From Dipteris shenzhenensis (taxonomy: Eukaryota > Polypodiophyta > Polypodiopsida > Gleicheniales), in NCBI GenBank assembly GCA_047967505.1, contig CM106541.1: DNA of 64,000 nucleotides; one strand, given 5' to 3'. The position numbers and the translations under genes are program-made. This document shows, piece after piece, positions 32,035-41,402 of the stretch. The notes beneath the pieces are model-generated. The model was not told the origin of the DNA. It ran no database searches and saw only the letters and a program-made list of their open reading frames with translations. Positions within the stretch are counted from its first letter, which is position 1. Each line of letters starts with the position of its first letter.

Positions 32035-32600
32035 TAGCCTGCATGAGATGACTGACACAATGTACAGCTTAAACCTCTGAGCAAAAGTATTTGGGATTTA
32101 GTTCTTGTTTATATAGGTGTCCATAGAACTAAAACTCATTTATATAGTTCTTATTAGTAGAACTGTCGAGACTTATGTGTGTGTGCGCATGTGCTAGGGC
32201 TTCCCCAATACCGACCCTCCTCTCCTATCATCCTATGGTAAACAATGTAGATCATTCTTGCTCTTAATAAATATTAACTATTTACTTGAAACCCAAAAAA
32301 AAGAGAGTAAAGATGCATGATCTGAAAGAAAATGTTTTAACACTTGCTGTCAACTTTCTGCCTTGGAGTATTTCCATTAGGTTTTGCTCATATGGTATAT
32401 TGATTGGCCATTTTTTCGACATGATAAAATTTTTGAATTTGTTAAATTGATTGTACGATATCAACTTTTTACCTTGGGGTATTTCCGCAAGGATCTGCTC
32501 ATATGGTATATTGTTTGATGTTGTCTTAATTACCTTAAAATCCAAAATAAGAAATATTACAAATGCATCATAATGTTTTTACACATGTTGTCAACTTTGT
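32035..32600. other. Spacer with ~120-bp degenerate tandem repeats
   Basis: Three imperfect copies (about 32325, 32440, 32570) share CAACTTT-TACCTTG-AGTATTTCC and GCTCATATGGTATATTG. On the minus strand they read a repeated NIPYEQILAEIPQGKKL-like motif. Origin unknown; it adjoins the 5' break of the copia RT. Confidence 0.45.
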
Positions 32601-32609
32601 ACCTTGTAG

Positions 32610-33768
32610 TATTTTCAAGAAAGCCTTGTATGGCTTGAAGCAAGCACCTAGAGCATGGTCTGACAAGATAGGACAGTATCTTGTCACTATTGGCTTTCAG
32701 ATTTCCAAGGCAGATTTCTCACTCTATGTGAGAAAAACAGAGAAAGGGATTATGATGCTTGTCATTTATGTTGATGATTTGATCATCACAGGTGATAGTG
32801 ATGAAGATATCCTTCATGTGAAAATGCTATTGAGGCAGAAGTTTGAGATGAAGGATTTGGGAGAGCTGCGTTATTTCTTGGGCATTGAGGTGATTAGATC
32901 ACCAAGTGGGATACAGCTCTTGCAGAGGCAGTATGGATTGGACATGCTGTCTAAATATGGGATGACAGGCTGTAAGCCTATTTCAGTTCCTTTGGAGCAG
33001 AATGTGAAGTTGAGCGCAGATGCAGGTGAGCTTCTGGAAGATCCTACTACGTACAGACGTATAGTAGGAAGTTTGATTTACATGACTATTACCAGGCCAG
33101 ATTTGAGCTATGCTGTTGGGTTGGTAAGTCAGTTTATGCAGGCTCCAAGGAAACCGCATTTGGATGCGGCTAGACGCATACTCAGGTATGTGAAGTCCAC
33201 ATTGCAGTATGGACTATTTTATGAGGCTGGGGTTCAGATACAGTTGCATGGATACACTGATGCTGATTGGGCTGGTAGTATTTCTGATAGACGATCTACC
33301 AGTGGATATGTGTTCTCTTTTGGGAGTGCTGCAGTCACTTGGAGCAGCAAGAAACAGCCTACAGTCGCCTTGTCGAGCACAGAGGCTGAGTACAGGGGTG
33401 CAGCAATGGCTGCATGTGAGGTAGCTTGGTTGCATAAGCTACTCTATGATATGCATCAGTCTACAGATGGGCCAGTTGTCATTTATTGTGACAACATGAG
33501 CAGCATACACTTGGCAAAGAACCCAGTCTTTCATGCTAGAACAAAGCACATTGAGGTACATTATCACTATGTGCGGGAGAAGGTTTTACTAGGTCTTATT
33601 GATCTAGTTTATGTCAGCACAGAGGATCAGGTAGCTGACATATTCACGAAAGCATTGGGCGCAGAGAAGCTGCGCAAGTTCAGAGACCTGCTTGGTGTGC
33701 AGGAATTGGGATTGAGCTCGAGGGGGAGTGTTGAGATATCGAGCTCCACTCGCGATATGCCAGGGTGA
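32610..33768 (+). pseudogene. Ty1/copia pol: RT palm to RNase H, 5'-truncated
   Basis: A 386-codon open stretch starting KKALYGLKQAPRAWSDKI, the RVT_2 region. YVDDLIITGD holds the catalytic Asp pair, followed by FEMKDLGELRYFLGIEV, YRRIVGSLIYMTITRPDLSY and the RNase H part GYTDADWAGSISDRRSTSGY, ALSSTEAEYRGAA, YCDNMSSIHLAKNPVFHART and DQVADIFTKAL. It ends inside the LTR start, as copia ORFs often do. The coding block has no stop, so the surviving part is well kept, but gag, protease, integrase and the RT N-terminus are missing. The enzyme copies element RNA into DNA in virus-like particles. An upstream Met near 32563 belongs to the flanking repeat, not the gene. Confidence 0.9.
33716..33728 (+). 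other. Polypurine tract of copia element
   Basis: GAGCTCGAGGGGGAG-like purine run immediately before TGTTGAG, overlapping the end of the pol frame. Confidence 0.7.
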
Positions 33769-34081
33769 CCGTTGTGTACTTATGTCACCGACTTGTTAGC
33801 TGGAGATGCGGTTGGTACACCGCCCACGAATAATAGCTGGATGACAGCTATCCTTATCTACTCTAGTTTGTGGCTCAGTTAGTAAGCCACCTTAGTTAGT
33901 TGAGTTTGGTTTGAGACCCACATATAGGGTTCTTCTATTTTCTTTGTACGAGAGTTCTTTTGGCTTTCACAACTAAGAAGAGGAAAATTGTTTTCAGCCT
34001 CCACCTTTGTGTGTATTCCCCCATTGTGTATGTGAGAAAGCTGCAAGTGAGACTCCTTCCCTCTCTCCCACTATCTTCACA
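33729..34081 (+). repeat. Copia LTR, plus orientation (3' LTR)
   Basis: 353 bp, TGTTGAGATATCG...ATCTTCACA. It is followed directly by SET gene sequence. Confidence 0.85.
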
Positions 34082-34345
34082 CATTGATCCCTGTGGAAGT
34101 TGAGGATAATAGAAATAGTTCCATTCTTTAGAATGTGTTCAACATAGTAAGCACCAATGCATATGAAACCAAGAAAGGATCATAAAGTACAACCATTTTC
34201 TATCACCTCTAGAGAGAATGACATTGATGCCATTTTCCTCTTGGGGAATGGCACTAGTTCCAATCTCCCTATAAGGTTATGGAGAATGCCAATAATGCCT
34301 TCTCTATATCCTCATTTGGGAGGAGAGAATGGCACTAGTGCCACT
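34082..34345 (-). pseudogene. 5' flank of the interrupted SET gene
   Basis: On the minus strand, joining 34082 to 31259 gives a continuous STSTGINAFGCDARR frame. The rest contains the GGCACTAGTGCC palindrome and GAATGGCACTAG blocks shared with 28.0 and 29.8 kb. Confidence 0.45.
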
Positions 34346-34580
34346 TGTTGAAGATACACATCTCAACATCATGTAATATCATATGTGCATAGCACTAACA
34401 CATAAAGAGTGCTAAAAGGCACTAGGGTTGTGAACCCTAACCCTATCCCTAAAAGGGATGTATATATTCATTCTTTACAAATAATATAGTGTACAGCTAG
34501 TCATTTGTGGTGTTCACCTTCTATCTGTGCCCTCTCTTCTCATCTCCACTCTTCTCCCCTATTTTTCGCATATTCATTCA
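34346..34580 (+). repeat. Copia LTR (5' LTR of a truncated element)
   Basis: 235 bp starting TGTTGAAGATAC and ending TATTCATTCA. It contains AACCCTAACCCTATCCCTAA and then GATGTATATATTC (TATA). Homologous to the LTR at 26794-27051. Confidence 0.75.
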
Positions 34581-34593
34581 TGGTATTAGAGCA
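34581..34593 (+). other. Primer binding site, initiator Met-tRNA
   Basis: TGGTATTAGAGCA, one mismatch from the usual TGGTATCAGAGC. Confidence 0.7.
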
Positions 34594-34604
34594 TCCTTGT
34601 GGCA

Positions 34605-35475
34605 GCTCCCCCTGTGGCAGCTCCCCCTCTCTCTCTTCTCTGGGCATCTTCTGCCCTAGGTCTCCCTCCCCCACGCTCTCCTCATTTGGGGGCTTACAGA
34701 TGGGGAGGTGACCTTTCCAACACCCCCTCTCACCGACACATATCGGCCCAATGCCAACACGTCGATGAAGATGCTCCAGTAACTCCCTGGTCGTAGTCCT
34801 CTAAATGAGGCCAAGAGCCTCTCCTTATATAGGCCCTAAGGCCTCCTGAGAAAACCGACCAGCCAGCCTCATACTGGCCGACCAGACTGGCCGACCAGTC
34901 TGCTGCTGGTCCAGCCCTTTAAGGGCTCACAAAACTAGGCCTTTATGGCCCACACTTTGAGGGCTTTTGGCCCTCCAATCTAGGCAAGGGCCCAGCCCCT
35001 AGGTCAGCCCTATATAAGGCCTGGTTGGCTGCCTCAAAGCAGCCCAACCAGCCTCTCTCCTGGCCGACCCATGTGCTGGTCTGTCCCGCCTGTGCTGCGC
35101 CACTCTGATCTACCCACTTGCAGGCCCGCTCCATCACTTGGATGCCCCGCCATCTGCACTGTAGTTCGCGCCATCTGTTGCAGCCTTCTTCTCTGGTTGG
35201 CTGCCTCAAAGCAGCCCAACCAGCCTCTCTCCTGGCCGACCCATGTGCTGGTCTGTCCCGCCTGTGCTGCGCCACTCTGATCTACCCACTTGCAGGCCCG
35301 CTCCATCACTTGGATGCCCCGCCATCTGCACTGTAGTTCGCGCCATCTGTTGCAGCCTTCTTCTCTTGTAAGGTGCTGCCCATGTGGCAGCCCCCTCTCT
35401 CTCTCTTCTCTGGGCATCTTCTGCCCTAGGTCTCCCTCCCCCACGCTCTACAGATGGGGAGGTGACCTTTCCAAC
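34605..35475. repeat. Direct repeats flanking an LTR-like block
   Basis: A ~105-bp sequence (CTCTGGGCATCTTCTGCCCT ... GGTGACCTTTCCAACA) occurs at 34605-34711 and 35385-35475. On the minus strand each begins TGTTGGAAAGG, and the left one is preceded by GAGAGGGGG, as a PPT/LTR start would be. Between them, minus-strand GGCCTATATAAGGAG and GTCGGCCAGTCTGGTCGG resemble the gypsy LTR promoter at 39.4 kb. Probably remnants of a minus-oriented LTR pair; limits uncertain. Confidence 0.4.
35021..35364. repeat. 172-bp tandem duplication
   Basis: Two nearly identical copies, 35021-35192 and 35193-35364, starting CTGGTTGGCTGCCTCAAAGC. The near identity implies recent origin. Confidence 0.9.
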
Positions 35476-35479
35476 AGAT

Positions 35480-36062
35480 TTGACCAGCTCTCAAAACAAA
35501 ACAAAATGATACTTTTCATGCAGAAGAAGGATAAGTCAGCACGACTCTGTGTTGATGATAGGGCGCTCAATAAGCTTACAATCAGCAACAAGTTCCCAAT
35601 GCCCCGCATCGAGTACATATTAGAAAGGCTCAACGGTGCAAAATATTTTTCCAAGATCGACCTTAAGAGTGGCTATCACCAAGTCCGCATTTTTGAAGCT
35701 GACATTCCAAAGATAGCTTTCAAGATAGAGCGAGCTCATTATGAGTTCGTTGTGATGCCGTTTGGTCTCAAGAACGCCCCATCGACCTTCAACAAGATGA
35801 TGTCACGGTATTTGCCAAGTATATCGGGGTGTTTCTTTTCATCTTTTTGGATGATATCCTAATCTTTTATGCCACAGCTGAGCAGCATGTTCAAGACGTC
35901 TGCAATGCCCTTAGGTGTTACGTGACAACCAGCTCTATCTCAATGCTAAGAAATACAGTACTTGGGGTACATCATAAGCGCAGATGGCATTCACTTGGAT
36001 CCCGAAAAGATCCAAGCCATTACTACTTGGGCTGTCCCTATGTGTCACGAGGACGTGAAAAG
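35480..36062 (+). pseudogene. Ty3/gypsy RT fragment
   Basis: Reads FMQKKDKSARLCVDDRALNK, YFSKIDLKSGYHQVRI, YEFVVMPFGLKNAPSTF, then after a one-base shift near 35815 FLDDILIFYATAEQ (catalytic Asp pair) and further, out of frame, the YLGYIISADGIHLDPEKIQA region. It stops sharply at about 36062. The protease and the RT N-terminus are absent; the left edge abuts the direct repeat at 35475. It belongs with the integrase at 37441-38720, from which it is separated by a foreign 1.4-kb segment replacing RNase H. Confidence 0.8.
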
Positions 36063-37440
36063 TGATGTAAAGAATCTTCGTAACTCAACCTACGCTTAAC
36101 CCGGGGTTAACCATGGTTAAGTGTTGTAATGGTTTGGCTGTGAGGGACTGGCTAGAGGAAGTGCACACTTCCTAGAAGTTCCTAAGGGCAAAGTCTAGGT
36201 GCACCACTAGGTCCTAGGGGCAAGGCAAAGGCTTTAAAAGAGGGGTCTAAAAGTTGGGCCCAAGGACAACCAACGTTGTCCTTGGTATGGGGGTCAGGAC
36301 TTTAATGAAGGGGCAAATGGCAAGGAGGAGCTGCCATTTGTCAAGCATGTGTATGCATGCCTTTCCCCCACCTTCCATCTCTCTCCCCTCACTCTCCTAG
36401 AAGTGTAGGACGTTTTCAGTTGTTCTTGTGCAGTTTTTGAGCTGTTTGAGCTGTTTCAAGCCTGTTTTCAGCTGTTTTAAAAGTGTTTTGACTGTTCCAA
36501 GGCTAGTATGCACTTCTAGGAAGTGCCAGAACTCATTTTTGGACTTTTGAAAAATTTTTGTACGGACTGTACGACGTTTGTACGGGTGTACAGAATCCGT
36601 ACAGACGTGTTCAGTTGCCTCCAGCAGGTGCCCGGGGTTGTCTTTTGCTGTGTTGGACCTTTGTGCACATGTTTTTGGCTGCGTGGTGGCTTCTGGAGCT
36701 GTTCTGGACCAGTGTCCATTCGGGGCAGATATGTGAACCATCTTTCCTCTACAGTTCTTTCTTGTCTCTACCTTCATTTCTCTCTCTTCTCCTGATTGCT
36801 GGAAGACACTGCACCCTGCGGGGAGCTTGGATAGAGGATAGGTGTGAGGAAGGAGCTCGTCCCTCTGCCACAGACAGCGGGAGTTGGTTCCAGGTTCAGT
36901 TTTTTCCTTGTTCTTTCTTGCTTTGCAGCTTTTTGCAGTGAATGCGTGTTGTGTGGGACTCCAAAAGGTTCTAGTAAGCACCCAAAGGCCAGGGTGATCT
37001 TGTGGAAGGCCTAAGGACAGTGTGGATGCATGTGATAGCCTTGAGGCTGCCTTGAGCACAGTTTGCCAGTGGTTTGGATGCTTGAATGCCTCTAAGTTGA
37101 GTTTGATCAGAAGTGAATGCTTGAGTATGCCTTGCCAGTGGGAATTCTAGTGGTGCAATGGGATTAGATGCCTTGAAGACAAGTAGAGGATTTGCAGAGA
37201 GGAACAGTGTAAGGTTGAACCCTTGTTGTAAAGCATTTCCATTTAGAAGCAATAAATAAATACCGTAAGGGGCGCAAAGGCATTTGGGGCCTGTGGGTGC
37301 ACTGTGTACTATTTTCATTGATTTAGCCTGACCTTTGTTGTTGTTGAAGCTTGTTTCTATGTTGTGCTAAGTGATTTAAGTGACTGAAGCTTGCATTGTG
37401 GCTATTTATGAAGTTTATGACTGAGTAGAAGAAGATCACT
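36063..37440 (+). other. 1.4-kb LTR-like segment splitting gypsy pol
   Basis: Begins TGATGTAAAGAATC right at the RT break. It contains CTTTAAAAG (TATA-like), many GCTGTTTT/TGTACGG short repeats, and AATAAATAAA polyadenylation-like signals at about 37247. No coding sequence. It may be a solo LTR or an LTR-leader fragment; no target duplication was found. Confidence 0.4.
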
Positions 37441-38720
37441 GTCCTTTTGTTTATGGAAGGCCGGTGCTCACGACTCCCTCGTCGGTGGACATTGGGGTAT
37501 TAACAACACCTTGGAGAAGTTAGAGTGCTATTTTTATTGGCCTAAAATGCGAGGGATGTTTATGGTTATGTGCAGAATTGTCAGATCTGCCAAAAGATAA
37601 AAGTTTCCCACAAAAAGGCGGCAGGACTTCTCAAGCCATTTATGATACGAGAAGGTCCGTTCCAGGACATCAACATGGACTTCGTGGGACCCCTTCCCGC
37701 ATCTGTAGGTACGCGTAATACTGTGTGTTTTACGATTGTTGATCGCTTTTCTAAGTATTGCATGTTGATTCCTTGCAAGCAGACGGCCGGCGTAGAAGAT
37801 ATAGCTCGTTTGTTCATCAGCTATTGGTATCCCATTGGAGGAATGCCAAAAACGATTACATCAGATAGGGACACGAAGTTTACCTGGAGAGCCTTGTTCG
37901 ATAATCTCGGCACAAAGCTCCAGATGTCTGTGCATTTGACCCTCAGATGAACGGCGAAGCAAAAGTTTATAATAAGCTCGCGTTCGATGTGCTTAAAGCG
38001 TATTGCCACGACACACAGTCCAAGTGGGAGCAGTTTCTTCCACTAGTACAGGCCATATTAAATGATACCTATTCATCCAGTATTGGCCGTACACCCTATG
38101 AAGCAGCATTCAGCAAGAGGTTTACTTCACTCCTTAGCAGGATTACATCTCCATCTCTTGAAGCCAATAAGACGTCAGAAAGTTTAGCGGAGATTATGGA
38201 GTCAGTTAAAGGCCATCTTGCCAAAGCTCAAGTAGCATACACATGTCAAGCTAACAAATCCAGGAAAGATGTCACGTATAAAGAGGGACAATGGGTATAT
38301 TTAAGGATTATTAAGCAAAGACTCAAACAGGTGGACAAACGATGCCCTAAGCTATTCTTCAGAAGTTTCGGACCTTTCCCTATCATTCAGAAGATCAACG
38401 ACGTCTCCATGAAGTTAAAGTTACCACCCAGTTGGACGATGCACAATGTGTTTCATGTAGCATGGTTAAAGCCTTACATTGGACCCGCCTTGACGGAGGT
38501 CGCAGAAGAGCAACAACTTGAGATTCTAGACGAAGCCGAAGTTTTGGAGCCAGAGCAGATTCTCCTTGACAAGTGGAAGCATGGGTTAGGACGACGCATC
38601 CGGGATTTCAAAACGAAGTTTCGAGATTGCGGGACTCATGAGGTGGTATGGCTCGATGAAGATTTTTTCCAGGAGTTCCGACTACTTGGAAGCAATGCAA
38701 TTACCGCCAAGTTAAGGAGG
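37441..38720 (+). pseudogene. Ty3/gypsy integrase with chromodomain-like tail
   Basis: Begins with HDSLVGGHWGINNTLEKL (His residues of the HHCC finger), NCQICQK (Cys pair), then INMDFVGPLPAS (first Asp) and ITSDRDTKF (second Asp). Where DGQTE normally carries the catalytic Glu the frame reads NGEAKVYN, with Lys in the Glu position and a frameshift at about 37945. GPY/F-type FGPFPIIQKINDVSMKL and a chromodomain-like LEPEQILLDKWKHGLG with VVWLDEDFFQEF follow. Integrase inserts element DNA into the genome, and chromodomains target chromatin. The changed Glu and two frameshifts make it inactive. A PPT (38714-38725) and LTR follow directly. Confidence 0.85.
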
Positions 38721-38725
38721 AGGGA
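38714..38725 (+). other. Polypurine tract of gypsy element A
   Basis: AAGGAGGAGGGA just before the LTR start TGTCACATGC. Confidence 0.8.
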
Positions 38726-39185
38726 ATGTCACATGCACCCCTGCACTTGGGTGCAATGTGACACACTGGCTACATCAAAAGTGCTAAGTAGATCCCTAAA
38801 TAGGTGTTTTTGTCGAATGCCGTGACCCCTTTGTGAGCCCTAGTCCAGGGACGAGTCAGGCACGAGCTACGTAGGTCAGTCCATTCCTGAACCATAGGTC
38901 AGAGTCAGTCCTTTGGTACCCACTGGAGAACGGGCAGCTAGATCTTGCATAGTCAACAGTTTGCAGCATGTTCTAGGGCCTTTTTGGCAAGGTTTTAGGG
39001 CCCAAAAAGGCACCAAAGGACGCAAATATCAGCAGAAGACAATGCAGGTCAAAAAACGCAGACTTGACAGAAACTCAGTACGAAGACTTTGTATAAATGG
39101 AAGCTCAAGTATGTGTGGGTGTGTGGATTTGTATGTGTGCGAGCATATTTTTATACTATGGTCTACACCCACTTTTGGGCGCTGA

Positions 39186-39196
39186 TGACGTCAGTG
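39186..39196 (+). promoter_or_regulatory. TGACGTCA element in LTR A
   Basis: GATGACGTCAG, the palindromic bZIP/TGA-type site. In the LTR fragment at about 53673 it has decayed to TGACGTTA. Confidence 0.4.
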
Positions 39197-39337
39197 GGGA
39201 TGTCATAGTAGCTAGTCCCTACTATGCATGATGGAGTTTATGGTTTTCAACCTTGCGAGTGACTATCATGAGATTGAAACTGCACTATGTTGTGTTTTTA
39301 GAGGATGAGTTTGGGAATGTTCTTGGATTCATCTAGG

Positions 39338-39452
39338 TATATAAAAGTCAACGCGTTGAGTTTATAGACAACGTTGACTTTTGACCGACCAGGTCAACGG
39401 TCGGCGTTGACCAGCCGACCTGGTCGGTCAGTCTGCCCTAGAAGCCTATATA
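39338..39452 (+). promoter_or_regulatory. LTR A promoter: TATA boxes and TTGAC palindromes
   Basis: TATATAAAA near 39340 and CCTATATAAGG near 39443. Between them are two nested inverted repeats: AAAAGTCAACG (39343-39353) with CGTTGACTTTT (39372-39382), and TGACCGACCAGGTC (39382-39395) with GACCTGGTCGGTCA (39417-39430). TTGAC, the W-box core bound by WRKY factors, occurs at least four times. Confidence 0.5.
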
Positions 39453-40392
39453 AGGAGGCCCAAGGCCTCATTTTTCTCTCATTCAGTCTTCAGCCAAGTC
39501 TCCCCCTCACTTGCTCAGCTCAGCCTCCCTCAGTCTGGTGCAGCCCACAGCCTTGGATCAGCACCTGGATTCACCTCCAGCCAGCCCCAAGTGTTGAGCC
39601 CTGCATGCAGTCAACGGGACAGCAAGTTGACAGAGGTTTTTGTGTCGATTGTTTCATAGCTTTTCTCAGTTTTCCTTTGCAGTTTTCTCAGCTCACAGCA
39701 CAGCTCTTTCACTCAGCTTTTCACTCAGTTTCCTCAGCTCCATATCTCAGTCTACCACAGTTTCCGTTCACACCTCTCTCTCACTCACGCAGTAGCCCCA
39801 CATGCCCGTGGACAGCACAAGTCTCATCCTAGCCTCGCAGAGTCGTCACATCTTCAGTGTGGACGGCATAGAGGCCTTGGTCAATGGCTGGGCTGTTCTT
39901 AGGTCTGGGTCAGCTCAAATATGTCAAAGTATCTCTTTAGAGCCGCTGTCGGGGCGCTTCTGAAGAGTGTTATTTGTACCTTGCAGTTCTCCAAGATTAA
40001 AGCAAATTCTTCCCTATATTGGGGAAGAGGGCCCTCAGTGGGTACAGGGACCCAATCGGTTGTCGACTCATTGACTCTAAACCCTACTTCCTCTCTAATC
40101 TCTTTCTATGGTGCATATTCAAAGACGTTGGTAAGAAAAAAAAAAAGAAAGACAACCAGGAATTATGTACTTCACCACGTCAGATAGCTGAGACTTCATA
40201 GGGATCAGCTGCAATGTGGGCTCGTAGATGATGAGCTTATGAACTAGATTCCAGAGTATGTGCCAATAGGCACCAAGACAAACCCCCACAAAAAAAAAAC
40301 TGACTGAACATGGATCACACAAACTCAAAGAGAGACAAAAGACTACACAGCCCGAAACAGACTGAACTTAGAACTGAACTTCCCCCCAAAAC

Positions 40393-41007
40393 TCAGAAAA
40401 CAGTCAGCCTCAGAATACCAAATCTACAGCAAATATCCTCATACACAAATTTACATATAGATTTCGCATTGACAGCCCGTACTGCTCGTGCTTCAGCCCA
40501 TCTCGCCAAATAATCCACAGTTGTCAGCATATAACAATTTCCCCTGGCTGTCATGGGTAGAGGACTGATGGCATCTATTCCCCATTTCTCAAAAATATTA
40601 TAAGCAAGCATGATATTTCTGAGTTCTGGATGTAAGATCCTCTTACTCATTTGCTGACACTGTAGGCATGACCTGCACCAATGTCTTATCTCTCTCTGGA
40701 GGGATGGCCACACATATCCTTTTGTAAGTATTTTCCTCAGCATGATTTTGAAAGCAAAATGTCTTCCACATACTCCCTCATGATTAGCTTGTAGAATATG
40801 AAAAACTTCCCCATGCCAGGGAATTCTTCTGAGCACCAGATCAGCCCCTTTCATGTAAAGAACATCATCTATCAGACAATAATAAGTACAGCTTTTAATA
40901 AATCCGTATTTTCTTTGTTTCGGAACTTCTTCAGGCACTTTACCAGTTAACAGGAAGCTTTCCTCACAAGCTAATGTCTCCCTTCCTTTGTATAAGGGCT
41001 CCTGCAC
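40393..41007 (-). pseudogene. Integrase N-terminal half (Tat-like)
   Basis: Open minus-strand frame of 204 codons. HHCC finger: ILQANHEGVCGRHFAFKIML with His residues, then CRSCLQCQQ. The catalytic core starts with WGIDAISPLP (first Asp) and LTTVDYLARWAEARAV, then breaks off at YEDICCRFGILRL before the second Asp and the Glu. The remainder of the element is missing, so it is inactive. Confidence 0.8.
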
Positions 41008-41085
41008 TCCTACTGCATCAACATAAGCTGCTGTAATTTCCTGTGCAGCATCATGTGCATTTACATTCTTACCTCTTTCAATATG

Positions 41086-41316
41086 CTAGAGTGTCCAGGC
41101 ATCCAATCGATTTAACAGTTTCTTCACCGCACTTATCCATCTCTTCAAATGAACATGCTTAACCCTCCAGACACCTAAAATTTGCTTCACAACCAACAGA
41201 GCATCTCCCTTAATCATGAGTCTCTTAATACCTAGACTAATGCATACTTTCAAATCTTCAAAGAGGGCTGCATATTCAGCTTCATTATTACTGCTGGCTT
41301 CAAGCTGAATTCCCAT
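41086..41316 (-). pseudogene. Second (archaeal-type, RVT_3) RNase H of Tat-like element
   Basis: SSNNEAEYAALFEDLKVCIS, IKGDALLVVKQILGVW: the Glu and Asp of an RNase H fold of the plant RVT_3 type. A second RNase H after the normal one is known from the Tat lineage, which is the main reason for this lineage call. Confidence 0.7.
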
Positions 41317-41402
41317 TTTCGAATCTCATTTCCTCCAGGATCATAAATGACAATTCCTCCTGTACTTTTATTCAAACTTTTTTTGTAAGATCCGTCAAAG
41401 GG

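Larger units (their letters stand above)
31260..34081. mobile_element. Composite copia insertion with inverted LTRs
   Basis: The SET gene frame (GINAFGCDARRT) is split between 31259 and 34082, so everything between arrived together or was rebuilt in place. The left part is minus-oriented (LTR 32034 to 31679, PBS, ~400-bp leader cut at 31260). The right part is plus-oriented (RT/RNase H, PPT, LTR 33729-34081). The two LTRs are about 97% alike but in opposite orientation. No target duplication survives, consistent with an inversion or with two insertions followed by deletion. Confidence 0.65.

Noticed and set aside
34943-35444. Frames of 110-190 codons over the 172-bp duplication
   Set aside because: The open frames exist because the repeat lacks stops; the 190-codon plus frame joins this to real RT sequence only by chance.
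36397-37059. 220-codon minus-strand frame
   Set aside because: No recognisable motif, overlaps an equally open plus-strand frame, and lies in an LTR-like segment.
40137-40155. Poly(A) tail proving LINE-mediated insertion of the Tat-like fragment
   Set aside because: The A-run is on the plus strand at the left edge, whereas a minus-oriented retrocopy would show T there.
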